Below are positions 28,274 to 36,963 of a DNA stretch of 64,000 nt, in pieces. The stretch is from an uncultured Clostridia bacterium (GTDB taxonomy: Bacteria; Bacillota; Clostridia; Christensenellales; Borkfalkiaceae). Position numbers and translations under genes: made by a program. Below the pieces are notes generated by a model, which worked only from the letters and a program-made list of their open reading frames with translations, had not been told where the DNA came from and did not search any database. Each line of letters begins with the position of its first letter. The first letter of the stretch is position 1. Where the stretch lies: contig CALVHL010000001.1 in NCBI GenBank assembly GCA_944327625.1, forward strand, positions 160,006 to 224,005, given 5' to 3'.

Positions 28274-29721
28274 AGGTAGTTGAATACGGTAAAGACGAAT
28301 ATGCGTTTCCCGCATTGCTTGTGCTCGGTTGTTTCGATGCAATTCATCTCGGACACAGAGAGCTCATAAAAAAAGCTAAATTGCAGGCAAAGATCAACGG
28401 TCTCGATCTCGGCGTCATGATGTTCCGCGACGGAAAGGGCGGCGGGCTTGTCTATTCCTTTGAAGAAAGGCTGGCAATTTTGGAAGGTCTCGGTGCAAAG
28501 TTCGTGCTCGCAATCGACTATGACGAAGCGTTCAAGGCGACTGCGCCGCTCGATTTCCTCGCGACGATGGAAAATTACATCAACGTCAAGGCGTATATGA
28601 GCGGCAAAGATTTCCGCTTCGGCGCAAAGGCAAAGGGCAAGTCGTCCACGCTCAAAAACTATGCCGAAGACGACGAAAACGGTGTATGGTATATGTCCGT
28701 AAAGGATGTGCTCTGCGACGGCGAAAAGGTCAGCACTACGCTCATAAAGTCCTGCCTTGCCGACGGCGATATCGAAAAGGCGAATAAACTTCTCGTGTCC
28801 GATTTCAGCGTGACGGGCGAAGTCGTGCACGGTGCTGGCAGGGGCGCGGCAGAGGTCGGTTACCCCACAATCAACATAGTTTATCCCGCAGACAAATATC
28901 CCGTCAAGGCGGGCGTCTATAAGGTCTATTCTGACATTGACGGAGTCAGGTATTACGGCATAGCCAACTACGGCACTTGCCCTACTTTCGGCGACGAAAG
29001 GGTAGCGCTCGAAGTCTATTATGACGGTTTCAGCGGCGATCTCTACGGCCGCACCGTCACCGTATGTTTTGTCTCCTACATAAGGGATATAGTTGCATTC
29101 TCCAACGTAGCCGAGCTCACGGCTCAGCTCGGTCAGGATATAGCATATATCCGCGGCGAAGCCGTCGCGGACGATAATCAGGCAGTCTCGACAGAAACTC
29201 CCTGCGGAAAAGTCGAAGAAACGGCGCAAGTTGTAACCGAAGCTCCCGCCGAGGAAGCGACCGAAGAAGTCGTTGAGGAAGCTCCCGTCGAGGTAGTGAC
29301 CGAAGAAACGATCGAGGAGGCTCCCGCAGAGGAAGTGACCGAGGAAGTTGTTGAGGAAGCGACCGTTGAGGAAATGACCGAAGAAGTCGTTGAAGAAGCT
29401 TCCGCAGAGGAAGTAACCGAAGAAGTCGTTGAGGAAGCTTTCGCCGATGAAGTAACCGAGGAAGTTGTTGAGGAAACTCCCGCTGAGGAAGCGATCGAGG
29501 AAGCTGTCGAAGAAACTCCCGCCGAGGAAGCGACCGAAGAAGTCGTTGAAGAAACTCCCGCCGAGGAAGCGACCGAAGAAGTCGTTGAAGAAACTTCCTG
29601 CGAAACAGTAGAAGAAACGACAGAGGAAACTCCCGCCGAGGAAACGACAGAAGAAACGACAGAGGAAGATAACGACGAGGGCGAGCAGGGCGACTGCGGC
29701 GACGACCGTTGCGGAGAATAA
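28267..29721 (+). CDS. ribF: Bifunctional riboflavin kinase/FAD synthetase with acidic repeat tail
   Basis: Makes FMN and FAD from riboflavin. Residues 1-165 are the nucleotidyltransferase (GCFDAIHLGH at 21-30) and about 170-305 the kinase (GAAEVGYPTINI, KAGVYKVY). These two domains make up the normal protein of about 310 residues. Here another 175 residues follow. From residue 326 (base 29242) eleven or so copies of a 13-residue unit like EEAPAEEVTEEVV run to about base 29670, then a Cys/Asp/Glu-rich end. The tail is almost free of positive charge. It is in frame with no break. Its role is unknown. Confidence 0.93.
   Translation: MLKVVEYGKDEYAFPALLVLGCFDAIHLGHRELIKKAKLQAKINGLDLGVMMFRDGKGGGLVYSFEERLAILEGLGAKFVLAIDYDEAFKATAPLDFLATMENYINVKAYMSGKDFRFGAKAKGKSSTLKNYAEDDENGVWYMSVKDVLCDGEKVSTTLIKSCLADGDIEKANKLLVSDFSVTGEVVHGAGRGAAEVGYPTINIVYPADKYPVKAGVYKVYSDIDGVRYYGIANYGTCPTFGDERVALEVYYDGFSGDLYGRTVTVCFVSYIRDIVAFSNVAELTAQLGQDIAYIRGEAVADDNQAVSTETPCGKVEETAQVVTEAPAEEATEEVVEEAPVEVVTEETIEEAPAEEVTEEVVEEATVEEMTEEVVEEASAEEVTEEVVEEAFADEVTEEVVEETPAEEAIEEAVEETPAEEATEEVVEETPAEEATEEVVEETSCETVEETTEETPAEETTEETTEEDNDEGEQGDCGDDRCGE
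29242..29670 (+). repeat. 39-base tandem repeats inside ribF
   Basis: About eleven imperfect 39-base units, each encoding a 13-residue Glu/Val/Thr-rich block (consensus EEAPAEEVTEEVV). The units differ by synonymous and conservative changes; the last two are rich in Thr. Confidence 0.9.
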
Positions 29722-29724
29722 AAA

Positions 29725-30576
29725 TTGATTAAATTCGGACCAAGCGGAAACAGTAAAAGTTTCTACGATATGGGCTATAAACACACCGTTCAGGCGCCCG
29801 AATATCTCGAAAAATTCAATCTTGACTGTTTCGAGTATTCCTTCGGCAGGGGCATAACCCTTTCGGAGGGCAAGGCGGTTGAAATAGGCGAAGCTTTCGC
29901 CGCGAAGGGCAAGGAAATAAGCGTTCACGCGCCCTATTTCATCAACTTTTCCAATCCCGACGACGAAGCCGCGCAGAAATCGTATAATTACGTCCTGAAC
30001 AGCGCGAAGTTCATTAAGCTTATGGGCGGCAAGCGCCTCGTATTTCACCCCGCGACGCAGGGCAAGATGACGAGAGAGCAGGCGGTGGACTTGTGCGAGG
30101 AGCGCATTAAGCGGCTCACCGACTATATCTATCTCAACAACCTCGAAGACGTAGTTTACAGCCCCGAAACTATGGGTAAAATTGCGCAGATCGGCACGGT
30201 CGAAGAAATTGTCCGTTTCTGCAAAATAGATAAAATTTACGTTCCCTGCCTCGATTTCGGGCACATCAACGCCCGCGAGCAGGGCAGCCTTAAAACGGTT
30301 GAAGATTATCTCAGCCGTCTCGAATATATGATTGCCGAACTCGGATACGAGCGGGTAAAGCATTTCCACGTGCATTTCTCCAAGATAATGTACGGCGGGC
30401 GGGGCGAGATAAAGCACCTCACTTTTGAAGATATGACCTACGGCCCGGAATTTCTGCCGCTTGCCGTCGCGCTCAAAAAGCTTGAATTAGAGCCTTATAT
30501 AGTCAGCGAATCGGACGGAACGCAGGCAGAGGATGCCGCGACAATGAAAGAAATATTCAATAGTGTTGACATATAA
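29725..30576 (+). CDS. nfo: AP endonuclease family 2 (endonuclease IV-like)
   Basis: Base-excision repair enzyme that cuts DNA at abasic sites with a trinuclear zinc centre. The TIM-barrel motifs carry the metal ligands: SVHAPYFINFS, VFHPATQ, SPETMGK, CLDFGHINAR, HFHVHFSK and SESDGTQ. It has 283 residues, the usual size. The start is TTG 29725, with the GGAG site lying in the last codons of ribF, so it is coupled to ribF. Confidence 0.9.
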   Translation: MIKFGPSGNSKSFYDMGYKHTVQAPEYLEKFNLDCFEYSFGRGITLSEGKAVEIGEAFAAKGKEISVHAPYFINFSNPDDEAAQKSYNYVLNSAKFIKLMGGKRLVFHPATQGKMTREQAVDLCEERIKRLTDYIYLNNLEDVVYSPETMGKIAQIGTVEEIVRFCKIDKIYVPCLDFGHINAREQGSLKTVEDYLSRLEYMIAELGYERVKHFHVHFSKIMYGGRGEIKHLTFEDMTYGPEFLPLAVALKKLELEPYIVSESDGTQAEDAATMKEIFNSVDI

Positions 30577-30594
30577 TTATTTTTTTGGTAAAAT
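30566..30594 (+). promoter_or_regulatory. Promoter at the start of the M24 peptidase gene
   Basis: TTGACA (30566-30571), 17-base spacer, TAAAAT (30589-30594). The expected start of transcription (about 30600) coincides with the ATG at 30598, so the message would be leaderless or nearly so. Confidence 0.6.
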
Positions 30595-30597
30595 AAT

Positions 30598-31653
30598 ATG
30601 GTAATTGACGGGATAAATGGCATTTATAGTGCCGTCGGGGCGGACGCCCTGGTCGTAAGGGAGCATGACCTGCGCTTTTATCTGACAAAGTTTTCAAGTT
30701 CGTTCGGCATTCTCATTGCCGACGGCAAAAAAGCAGTATTCTACACCGACGCCCGCTATCTCGAAGCGGCGGCAAAGTGCCTTGAAAGCTGCGGCATAGA
30801 AGTCAGGGAATATCCCCGCGGCGTAAAGCTTTGCGAACTGCTCGAAGGGTATAAGACGCTGGGCATGCCGCTCGGCAGAATTTCCGCCGAGGACTATCTG
30901 ACGCTCAGCGGCGCGGGCTTTGAAATAGTTGATAGCCTGCCCGCATTTGAAAGCGCAATGTCTGTCAAGAGCGGGGACGAGCTGGCAAATATCCGCCTTG
31001 CCTGCGAAGCTACCGACAGGGCTTTTACAGAGCTTCTCGGCGAGATTAAAGAGGGTATGACCGAAAATCAGGTTGCCGCGCTTTTGGAATATCTCATGAG
31101 AAAGCACGGCGCAAGCGGCACGAGCTTTGACACTATCTGCGCATTCGGCGCAAACGCAAGCGTTCCCCACCACGAAACGGGCGCAACCAAGCTTAAATTC
31201 GGCGATACCATTCTGCTTGACTTCGGGTGCAAGATAAACGGTTATTGTTCGGACTGTACGCGGACGCTGCTTTTCGGCGACGATAGAAAGCACGAAGATT
31301 TCAAGGATATCTACGAAAAAGTCCTTCGGGCGCACTTCATCGTCAAGGAAAAATTCAGAAGCGGAATGACGGGCAGAGAGGGCGACGCGCTTGCTCGCGA
31401 CTACCTCAAAGGTTTCGGTCTCGACAAATATTTCACCCACTCGCTCGGGCACAGTCTCGGCATAAATATCCACGAAAAGCCTTCGCTTTCGCCCAACTCG
31501 GACGAGGTTTTCGCTGACGGAATGGTCTTTTCGGACGAGCCCGGCGTGTACATTGCGGGAAAGCTGGGAATAAGGATAGAGGATACCGTAACTTTGCAGG
31601 GCGGCAAGGTGGTAAGCCTTACCAATACCGATAAAAAATTATTGATTTTATAA
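30598..31653 (+). CDS. Xaa-Pro aminopeptidase-like M24 metallopeptidase
   Basis: Cleaves N-terminal residues preceding proline. The 351 residues have a creatinase-like N-domain and a pita-bread C-domain with all five metal ligands: Asp in LLDFGCKI, Asp in YCSDCTRT, His in HSLGHSLG, Glu in SDEPGVYI and Glu in RIEDTV. The gene lies directly before efp, as in many Bacillota. No ribosome-binding site is seen before ATG 30598. Confidence 0.9.
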   Translation: MVIDGINGIYSAVGADALVVREHDLRFYLTKFSSSFGILIADGKKAVFYTDARYLEAAAKCLESCGIEVREYPRGVKLCELLEGYKTLGMPLGRISAEDYLTLSGAGFEIVDSLPAFESAMSVKSGDELANIRLACEATDRAFTELLGEIKEGMTENQVAALLEYLMRKHGASGTSFDTICAFGANASVPHHETGATKLKFGDTILLDFGCKINGYCSDCTRTLLFGDDRKHEDFKDIYEKVLRAHFIVKEKFRSGMTGREGDALARDYLKGFGLDKYFTHSLGHSLGINIHEKPSLSPNSDEVFADGMVFSDEPGVYIAGKLGIRIEDTVTLQGGKVVSLTNTDKKLLIL

Positions 31654-31689
31654 TCTATTCATAAGCAAATTATTAAGGAGTAAAAATAT

Positions 31690-32265
31690 ATGGCATCTAT
31701 TTTAGCAGGCGATATCAGAAAGGGCGTAACATTCGAATACAACGGCAAGGGCGTTTACACCGTAACCGAGTTCCAGCACGTTAAGCCCGGTAAGGGCGCG
31801 GCATTCGTAAGGGCAACCCTTAAAAATGTCGTAACCGGTCAGGTACTTTCGGACATTACTTTCAACCCTACCGCAAAGCTTGAAACTGCTCAGGTTGAAA
31901 CGAGGAAGATGACCTATTCCTACACGGACGGCGAGTTCTATAACTTTATGGATCCCGATACGTTCGAGATCATTCCCCTCAACTATGATCAGGTAGAGGA
32001 TGCCCTCAAATATATCAAGGAGAACGACACCGTAACCATCAAGTTCCTTCACGGCACGGCATTCTCCGTCGAACCCGAAAACTTCGTCGAACTCAAAGTT
32101 ATCGAGTGCGAGCCGGGCGTAAAGGGCAACACCGCTACCAACGCGCTCAAAAACGCTACCGTCGAGACGGGCGCAGTCGTTCAGGTTCCCATGTTCGTCG
32201 AGGAAGGCGAAATCATCCGCATCGATACCCGCAGCGGCGAGTACATGTCGAGAGTCGGCAAGTAA
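31690..32265 (+). CDS. efp: Elongation factor P
   Basis: Relieves ribosome stalling at polyproline. The 191-residue length and three beta-barrel domains are typical; the tRNA-contact loop is KPGKGAAF (32-39), with the lysine that is modified in other species. AAGGAG precedes ATG 31690. Confidence 0.96.
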   Translation: MASILAGDIRKGVTFEYNGKGVYTVTEFQHVKPGKGAAFVRATLKNVVTGQVLSDITFNPTAKLETAQVETRKMTYSYTDGEFYNFMDPDTFEIIPLNYDQVEDALKYIKENDTVTIKFLHGTAFSVEPENFVELKVIECEPGVKGNTATNALKNATVETGAVVQVPMFVEEGEIIRIDTRSGEYMSRVGK

Positions 32266-32277
32266 TTTAATTTTGCC

Positions 32278-32715
32278 ATGAGGGCTGTCATTCAGCGCGT
32301 CAGATATACCGAACTGAAAGTCGACGGCGAGCTCATATCCTCGATACCGTTCGGATTGACCGTATTTCTCGGCGTTGGCGTCGGCGACGACTTTATAAAC
32401 GCCGATAAAATGGCATACAAAATTGCGCGTCTGCGCATATTTGAGGACGAGGCGGACAAGATGAACTTGTCTGTCAAAGACGTTGGCGGCGAAGTCCTGA
32501 TGGTTTCGCAGTTCACGCTTTACGGCGACTGTGCGCACGGCAACCGCCCCAGCTTTACGGGTGCGGAACTGCCCGAACGCGCAAACAGCCTTTACGAATA
32601 CTGCGTAAAAAAGCTCTCCGAGGAGGGCATTACCGTCAAAAAGGGCGTATTTGGCGCAGATATGAAGATCAGTCAGTCTAACGACGGACCGGTCACCATA
32701 ATAATGGAATTTTAA
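32278..32715 (+). CDS. dtd: D-aminoacyl-tRNA deacylase
   Basis: Removes D-amino acids mischarged on tRNA. Start MRAVIQRVRYTELKVDG, the active-site SQFTLYG and the chirality motif NDGPVTI are all present in 145 residues. It starts 13 bases after efp. A perfect 8-pair hairpin lies right after the gene. Confidence 0.95.
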   Translation: MRAVIQRVRYTELKVDGELISSIPFGLTVFLGVGVGDDFINADKMAYKIARLRIFEDEADKMNLSVKDVGGEVLMVSQFTLYGDCAHGNRPSFTGAELPERANSLYEYCVKKLSEEGITVKKGVFGADMKISQSNDGPVTIIMEF

Positions 32716-32718
32716 GAG

Positions 32719-32740
32719 CAGGGCGATTTAAGTCGCCCTG
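32719..32740 (+). promoter_or_regulatory. Hairpin between dtd and the metallo-hydrolase gene
   Basis: CAGGGCGA (32719-32726) pairs with TCGCCCTG (32733-32740), loop TTTAAG. No T-run follows. The downstream ATG is 10 bases beyond, and no other ribosome-binding site is visible. Confidence 0.6.
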
Positions 32741-32749
32741 TAACTATGT

Positions 32750-33586
32750 ATGAAGATAACCTATCTCGGCACGGGCGCGGCGGAAGGTTTCCCCGCAATG
32801 TTCTGCAACTGTGCCTATTGCAACAATTTAAGAAAGACGTATCCCGGGTTTGTCAGGACGCGCTCGCAGACGCTTATCGACGAGAAACTGTGCATTGATT
32901 TCCCGCCCGAAGCTTACGTCCATTCGCTCAGCGGCAAGCTTAACCTGTCGTCGCTTAGATACGCGCTCATCACCCATTCGCACATGGACCATTTCTATGC
33001 GCACGACTTCATTCTCAGGGGTTATAAGTATGCAGTGCTTGAAAGCGACGTGCTCGATATCTACGGCAACGAGGAGGTCGGCAAGGTGTTTGCGGAGTGC
33101 ACGGCGAGGGAGATGAAGCCCGACGTCGCAGAGCATACGCGCTTCAACCTCGTAAGGGCGTACAGCTCTTTGAAAGTCGGCGATTACGACATTCTGACGC
33201 TGCCCGCAATGCACGGCACGGCGGAGGAGGCGTTATTATATTATATTCGCCGCGACGGCAAGGGCTATCTGCACCTTCACGACACGGGCGATCTTTCGCC
33301 CGAGGCAGTCGCCTTTCTCAAAGAGAGCGGAGCGCGGGCAGATCTCGTGACTTACGACTGCACTTTTCTCGAAGCTGCTCCCGTAAAGGGCGCAAGGCAC
33401 CTCTGCATTGAAAAAGTAATGGATATTGCGCAAAATCTCAAAGAGGCGGGCGTGACTGACAGCGGCACGGTTTCGGTCATTTCGCACTTTTCGCATAACT
33501 GTAACCCCACGCCCGAACGGCTTGCCGAGGTCGAAAAGAAATATGGCGTCGTCGCGGCTTACGACGGCATGACTATCGATATATGA
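32750..33586 (+). CDS. MBL-fold metal-dependent hydrolase
   Basis: A metallo-beta-lactamase-fold hydrolase of unknown substrate, 278 residues. The metal motif is THSHMDHFYAHD (HxHxDH), with further His in AMHGTAEE and Asp in HDTGDLS. The N-terminal LGTGAAEGFPAMFCNCAYC, with clustered cysteines, resembles PhnP-like hydrolases. The start codon overlaps no ribosome-binding site; the preceding hairpin may place the AGGG of its 5' arm close to the ATG. The stop overlaps the next gene by ATGA. Confidence 0.8.
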   Translation: MKITYLGTGAAEGFPAMFCNCAYCNNLRKTYPGFVRTRSQTLIDEKLCIDFPPEAYVHSLSGKLNLSSLRYALITHSHMDHFYAHDFILRGYKYAVLESDVLDIYGNEEVGKVFAECTAREMKPDVAEHTRFNLVRAYSSLKVGDYDILTLPAMHGTAEEALLYYIRRDGKGYLHLHDTGDLSPEAVAFLKESGARADLVTYDCTFLEAAPVKGARHLCIEKVMDIAQNLKEAGVTDSGTVSVISHFSHNCNPTPERLAEVEKKYGVVAAYDGMTIDI

Positions 33587-34119
33587 GTATGAATTTTTTT
33601 AAGCACCTCAGGACGATAAATCATCACAGACGGCTTGTAAGAAAGCACTGTTTCAAGGTCGGGCTCTATTTTCAGGGGCTTACGCACGACCTCTCAAAAT
33701 ATTCCCCGTCAGAGTTTCTGCCCGGGGTAAAGTACTATCAGGGCACGCGCAGCCCGCAGGCGCGGGAGAGGGAGCTTTTCGGCTATTCAGCCGCCTGGCT
33801 GCACCATAAGGGGCGCAATAAGCACCATTTCGAGTATTGGAGCGACTCGGACGCGAGCGGCGGCTTTATTTCGGTCAAGATGCCGCCTAAATATTTTGCT
33901 GAAATGATCTGCGACCGCGTTGCCGCAAGCAAGACCTACAAGGGCAAGGACTATACCGACCGTTCCCCGCTAGAATACTATCTCGGCAGAAAGGATAAGG
34001 CGCGGATGCACCCCGAAACGGCGGAACTTCTCGAAGAATATCTCAATCTGCTCGCCGACGAGGGCGAAAAGGTCATGTTTGAAAAACTGAAAGCGTACGT
34101 AAAGCAAAATAAAAAGTAA
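33583..34119 (+). CDS. DUF5662 family protein
   Basis: A 178-residue soluble protein of unknown function. Recognisable features are the early THDLSKYSPSEF and WLHHKGRNKHHFEYW with many His, suggesting a metal- or nucleotide-binding site. It is coupled to the MBL hydrolase by ATGA; ATG 33589 (MNFFKHL) is an alternative start. It ends at a bidirectional terminator shared with leuS. Confidence 0.7.
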   Translation: MSMNFFKHLRTINHHRRLVRKHCFKVGLYFQGLTHDLSKYSPSEFLPGVKYYQGTRSPQARERELFGYSAAWLHHKGRNKHHFEYWSDSDASGGFISVKMPPKYFAEMICDRVAASKTYKGKDYTDRSPLEYYLGRKDKARMHPETAELLEEYLNLLADEGEKVMFEKLKAYVKQNKK

Positions 34120-34125
34120 ACTAAT

Positions 34126-34151
34126 CGCGCCCCTCAATTCTGCGGGGCGCG
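34126..34151. terminator. Bidirectional terminator between DUF5662 gene and leuS
   Basis: CGCGCCCC (34126-34133) pairs with GGGGCGCG (34144-34151). The minus-strand side runs into a T-rich stretch, serving leuS. Confidence 0.8.
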
Positions 34152-34159
34152 TAACTCAT

Positions 34160-36568
34160 TTACAGTATGATATTTATAAGACGCTTGGGTACGACGATAA
34201 ATTTCTTTACCTGCTTGCTGCTTATAAGCTCTGCAATCTCCTCGTCGGCGCGGACGATCTGTTCGATCGTCTTTGCGTCTGCGGTCGCGTCAATGAGCAT
34301 CTTCTTCTTGATGCGGTTGTTTATCTGCACGGCATATTCAAAGGTGTCCTCGCCGCACTTGGCATTGTCGAATTCGGGCCACTTTTCGTAGGCAATCGTG
34401 CCGCTGTGGCCGAGCGCCGTGTTCCATATTTCCTCGGTTATGAAGGGAATGACGGGGTTGAGGAGCTTGATAAGCCCTTCGGCGTATTCTCTCGGGAACT
34501 TTCTGCCCTCGGCAATCTCCTTGTAAACTGCGTTGACGAAGATCATCATCTGCGATATGGCGGTGTTAATCTTCATCGCCATATAGTCTTCGCCGACCTT
34601 CTTGACCGTCTGGTGATATACCTTTTCGAGGTTCTTGTTGGGCTCGTCAGAGATGACGTCGTTCTCCATGTAAATTCTGTACACCCTGTCGATGAACTTC
34701 TTTACGCCCTCGATATTTGCCGTATTCCACGGCTTGGTATCGGCGACGGGCCCCATGAACATTTCATACATTCTGAGGACGTCCGCGCCGTATTCCTTTA
34801 CGACATCGTCGGGGTTGATGACGTTGCCGAGCGATTTGGACATCTTATTGCCGTCCTCGCCGAGTATCATTCCCTGATGGAAAAGCTTTTTGAAGGGCTC
34901 TTTATACGGCACGTAGCCGTTGTCGTAGAGAAAATTATTCCAGAAACGCGAATAGAGGAGGTGACCTACGAGGTGTTCCTTGCCGCCGCAGTAGAAGTCG
35001 ACGGGCATCCAGTATTTTAGCAGGTCATAGTCGGCGAATTTCTCGTCGTTGTGGGGATCGCAATAGCGGAGGAAGTACCAGCTCGAACCTGCCGAACCGG
35101 GCATGGTCGTCGTCTCGCGCTTGCCCTTTACGCCGTCTATTTCGACGTTTACCCAATCGGTAGCGTTTTCAAGCGGGGCGTTGCCGCCGTGCGCCTTATA
35201 GTCGTCCATCTCGGGCAGAATGAGGGGCAGTTCGTCGTCCGAAAGCAGTATATCCTTGCCGTTTTCGAGGTGAACGACGGGTATGGGCTCGCCCCAATAT
35301 CTCTGGCGGGCGAATATCCACTCTCTCAGCTTATAGCTTATTGCCTTTTCGCCGCAGCCCTTTTCGGTCAGCCACTCTATCATCTTGTCGATAGCGTCCT
35401 GCTTGTTCAGCCCGTCCAGAAAGCCGCTGTTTACGTGTATTCCGTCGGCGGTGTAGGCCTCTTTCTCTATGTCGCCGCCCGCAAGCACTTCGACTATGGG
35501 CAGGTTGAACTTCTTGGCAAAGGCATAGTCTCTCTCGTCGTGCGCGGGAACGGCCATAATTGCGCCCGTGCCGTAGGTAGTGAGGACGTAGTCGGATATA
35601 TATATGGGCAATTTGTTGCCGTTGACTGGGTTAATAGCGTAAGCGCCGGTAAATGCGCCCGTCTTGTCCTTGTTGAGTTCGGTGCGCTCCATTTCGGACT
35701 TGCTTGCGCAGGCCGTCTTATACGCCTCTATGCTCTCTCTGCATTCGGGCGTGGTTATCTTATCGACGAGTGTGTGTTCGGGCGCGAGAACGCAGTACGT
35801 TGCGCCGAAAAGCGTGTCGCAGCGGGTGGTGAATACGGTGAACTGCAAATCCGTGCCGTCGACCTTGAAATTTATCTTTGCACCGACGGATTTTCCTATC
35901 CAGTTGCGCTGTGCGACCTTGGAGGCTTCGGGCCAGTCAAGCTCGTCAAGCCCTTCAAGCAGGCGCTCGGCATACTTGTTTATGTCGATAACCCACTGTT
36001 TCATATTCTTGCGCACGACAGGGAAACCGCCGCGTTCGCTCTTGCCGTCGATTATCTCGTCGTTGGCAAGCACGGTGCCCAGCTCCTCGCACCAGTTGAC
36101 GGGCGTTTCGACGTACCTTGCAAGCCCCGCCTCGCACAGCTTTTTGAATATCCACTGCGTCCACCTGTAATAGGAGGGATCGCAGGTCGAGATGGTCTGC
36201 GTCCAGTCGTAGGAGAGGCCGAGCATTTTGAGCTGGGCGGTGAAAGTCTCGATATTCTTCTGCGTAAAGCCGCCGGGGTGATTGCCCGTGTTTATGGCGT
36301 ACTGTTCGGCGGGCAGACCGAAGCTGTCGAAGCCGATGGGGTGCAGGACGTTGTAGCCCTGCATGCGCTTCATTCTCGAAATGACGTCCGTCGCGGTATA
36401 GCCTTCGGGGTGACCGACGTGCAGACCTGCGCCCGATGGATAGGGGAACATATCGAGTACATAATACTTGGGCTTGGAAAAATCGTGCAGGTCGGTGTGG
36501 AACGTGCCGTTCTTTTCCCAGTATTCAGCCCATTTCTTTTCTACTTGGTTGAAATTGGTATAGGCCAT
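34160..36568 (-). CDS. leuS: Leucyl-tRNA synthetase
   Basis: Class I synthetase charging tRNA-Leu. In 802 residues the HIGH motif is HVGH (50-53) and the KMSKS loop is KMSKSLGNV (about 572). The CP1 editing domain lies between, with [15 protein letters not shown]. The length matches B. subtilis LeuRS. It is transcribed leftward from a promoter at 36598-36627 with a 20-25 base leader, so unlike many Bacillota copies it has no room for a T-box. Confidence 0.97.
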   Translation of the reverse strand: MAYTNFNQVEKKWAEYWEKNGTFHTDLHDFSKPKYYVLDMFPYPSGAGLHVGHPEGYTATDVISRMKRMQGYNVLHPIGFDSFGLPAEQYAINTGNHPGGFTQKNIETFTAQLKMLGLSYDWTQTISTCDPSYYRWTQWIFKKLCEAGLARYVETPVNWCEELGTVLANDEIIDGKSERGGFPVVRKNMKQWVIDINKYAERLLEGLDELDWPEASKVAQRNWIGKSVGAKINFKVDGTDLQFTVFTTRCDTLFGATYCVLAPEHTLVDKITTPECRESIEAYKTACASKSEMERTELNKDKTGAFTGAYAINPVNGNKLPIYISDYVLTTYGTGAIMAVPAHDERDYAFAKKFNLPIVEVLAGGDIEKEAYTADGIHVNSGFLDGLNKQDAIDKMIEWLTEKGCGEKAISYKLREWIFARQRYWGEPIPVVHLENGKDILLSDDELPLILPEMDDYKAHGGNAPLENATDWVNVEIDGVKGKRETTTMPGSAGSSWYFLRYCDPHNDEKFADYDLLKYWMPVDFYCGGKEHLVGHLLYSRFWNNFLYDNGYVPYKEPFKKLFHQGMILGEDGNKMSKSLGNVINPDDVVKEYGADVLRMYEMFMGPVADTKPWNTANIEGVKKFIDRVYRIYMENDVISDEPNKNLEKVYHQTVKKVGEDYMAMKINTAISQMMIFVNAVYKEIAEGRKFPREYAEGLIKLLNPVIPFITEEIWNTALGHSGTIAYEKWPEFDNAKCGEDTFEYAVQINNRIKKKMLIDATADAKTIEQIVRADEEIAELISSKQVKKFIVVPKRLINIIL

Positions 36569-36597
36569 AATAAACTTCCTGAATTTAATCGCCTTTT

Positions 36598-36627
36598 ATT
36601 ATACATTAAAATAACGGCGTTTGGCAA
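36598..36627 (-). promoter_or_regulatory. leuS promoter
   Basis: On the minus strand TTGCCA (36627-36622), 18-base spacer, TATAAT (36603-36598). AGGAAG precedes the ATG. Confidence 0.7.
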
Positions 36628-36658
36628 ATAAATTAAAAACATTTTGCCCTCAAAGCCG

Positions 36659-36687
36659 TTGACAAATCGCTTAAAAAGTACTAAGAT
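36659..36687 (+). promoter_or_regulatory. thrS leader promoter
   Basis: TTGACA (36659-36664), 17-base spacer, TAAGAT (36682-36687); start near 36694. Confidence 0.8.
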
Positions 36688-36693
36688 AGACTT

Positions 36694-36911
36694 AGTTGAA
36701 TAACTATGTCCGCATAAAGACAAGTACCGCCGCAGGCTTTTGCAGAGAGCGCCCCCGTCTGGCTGTAAGGGACGCATTGCCGAGGATAACGGGAAACCAC
36801 TTTTACTTGGCGGATTTCAAAGAGCGGTCGTGTAATTTTCACGACAATTAAGGTGGAACCACGCATTGTTTTGCGTCCTTAAACTGACAGTTTGAGGGCG
36901 CTTTTTTATTT
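36694..36911 (+). promoter_or_regulatory. T-box riboswitch leader of thrS
   Basis: A T-box leader senses uncharged tRNA and permits read-through into the synthetase gene. The antiterminator signature AAGGTGGAACCACG lies at 36850-36863. The terminator is a 13-pair stem, 36873-36885 with 36889-36901, followed by six T. Stem I opens with GTCCGC (about 36709) pairing GCGGAT (about 36810). A likely specifier is ACC (Thr) at 36796-36798, consistent with the downstream gene; its exact position is inferred. Confidence 0.9.
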
Positions 36912-36963
36912 GAGAAAAAGCTAATTCCGTCGGCTTTTCTGCCGCGGATAAGGAGATAGTACA

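Noticed and set aside
29242..29670. CRISPR-like repeat array
   Set aside because: The 39-base units are contiguous and coding, with no spacers; they belong to the ribF reading frame.
28216..30417. 733-codon open frame on the minus strand opposite ribF and nfo
   Set aside because: It mirrors the ribF repeats and nfo; the plus-strand genes have clear conserved motifs. The frame is open only because of codon bias and the repeats.
35051..36631. 526-codon plus-strand open frame inside leuS
   Set aside because: leuS on the minus strand is certain and the plus frame has no recognisable sequence; GC-biased codons leave it open.
36569..36660. T-box in front of leuS
   Set aside because: The mapped promoter leaves a leader of only 20-25 bases and no T-box signature appears on the minus strand.
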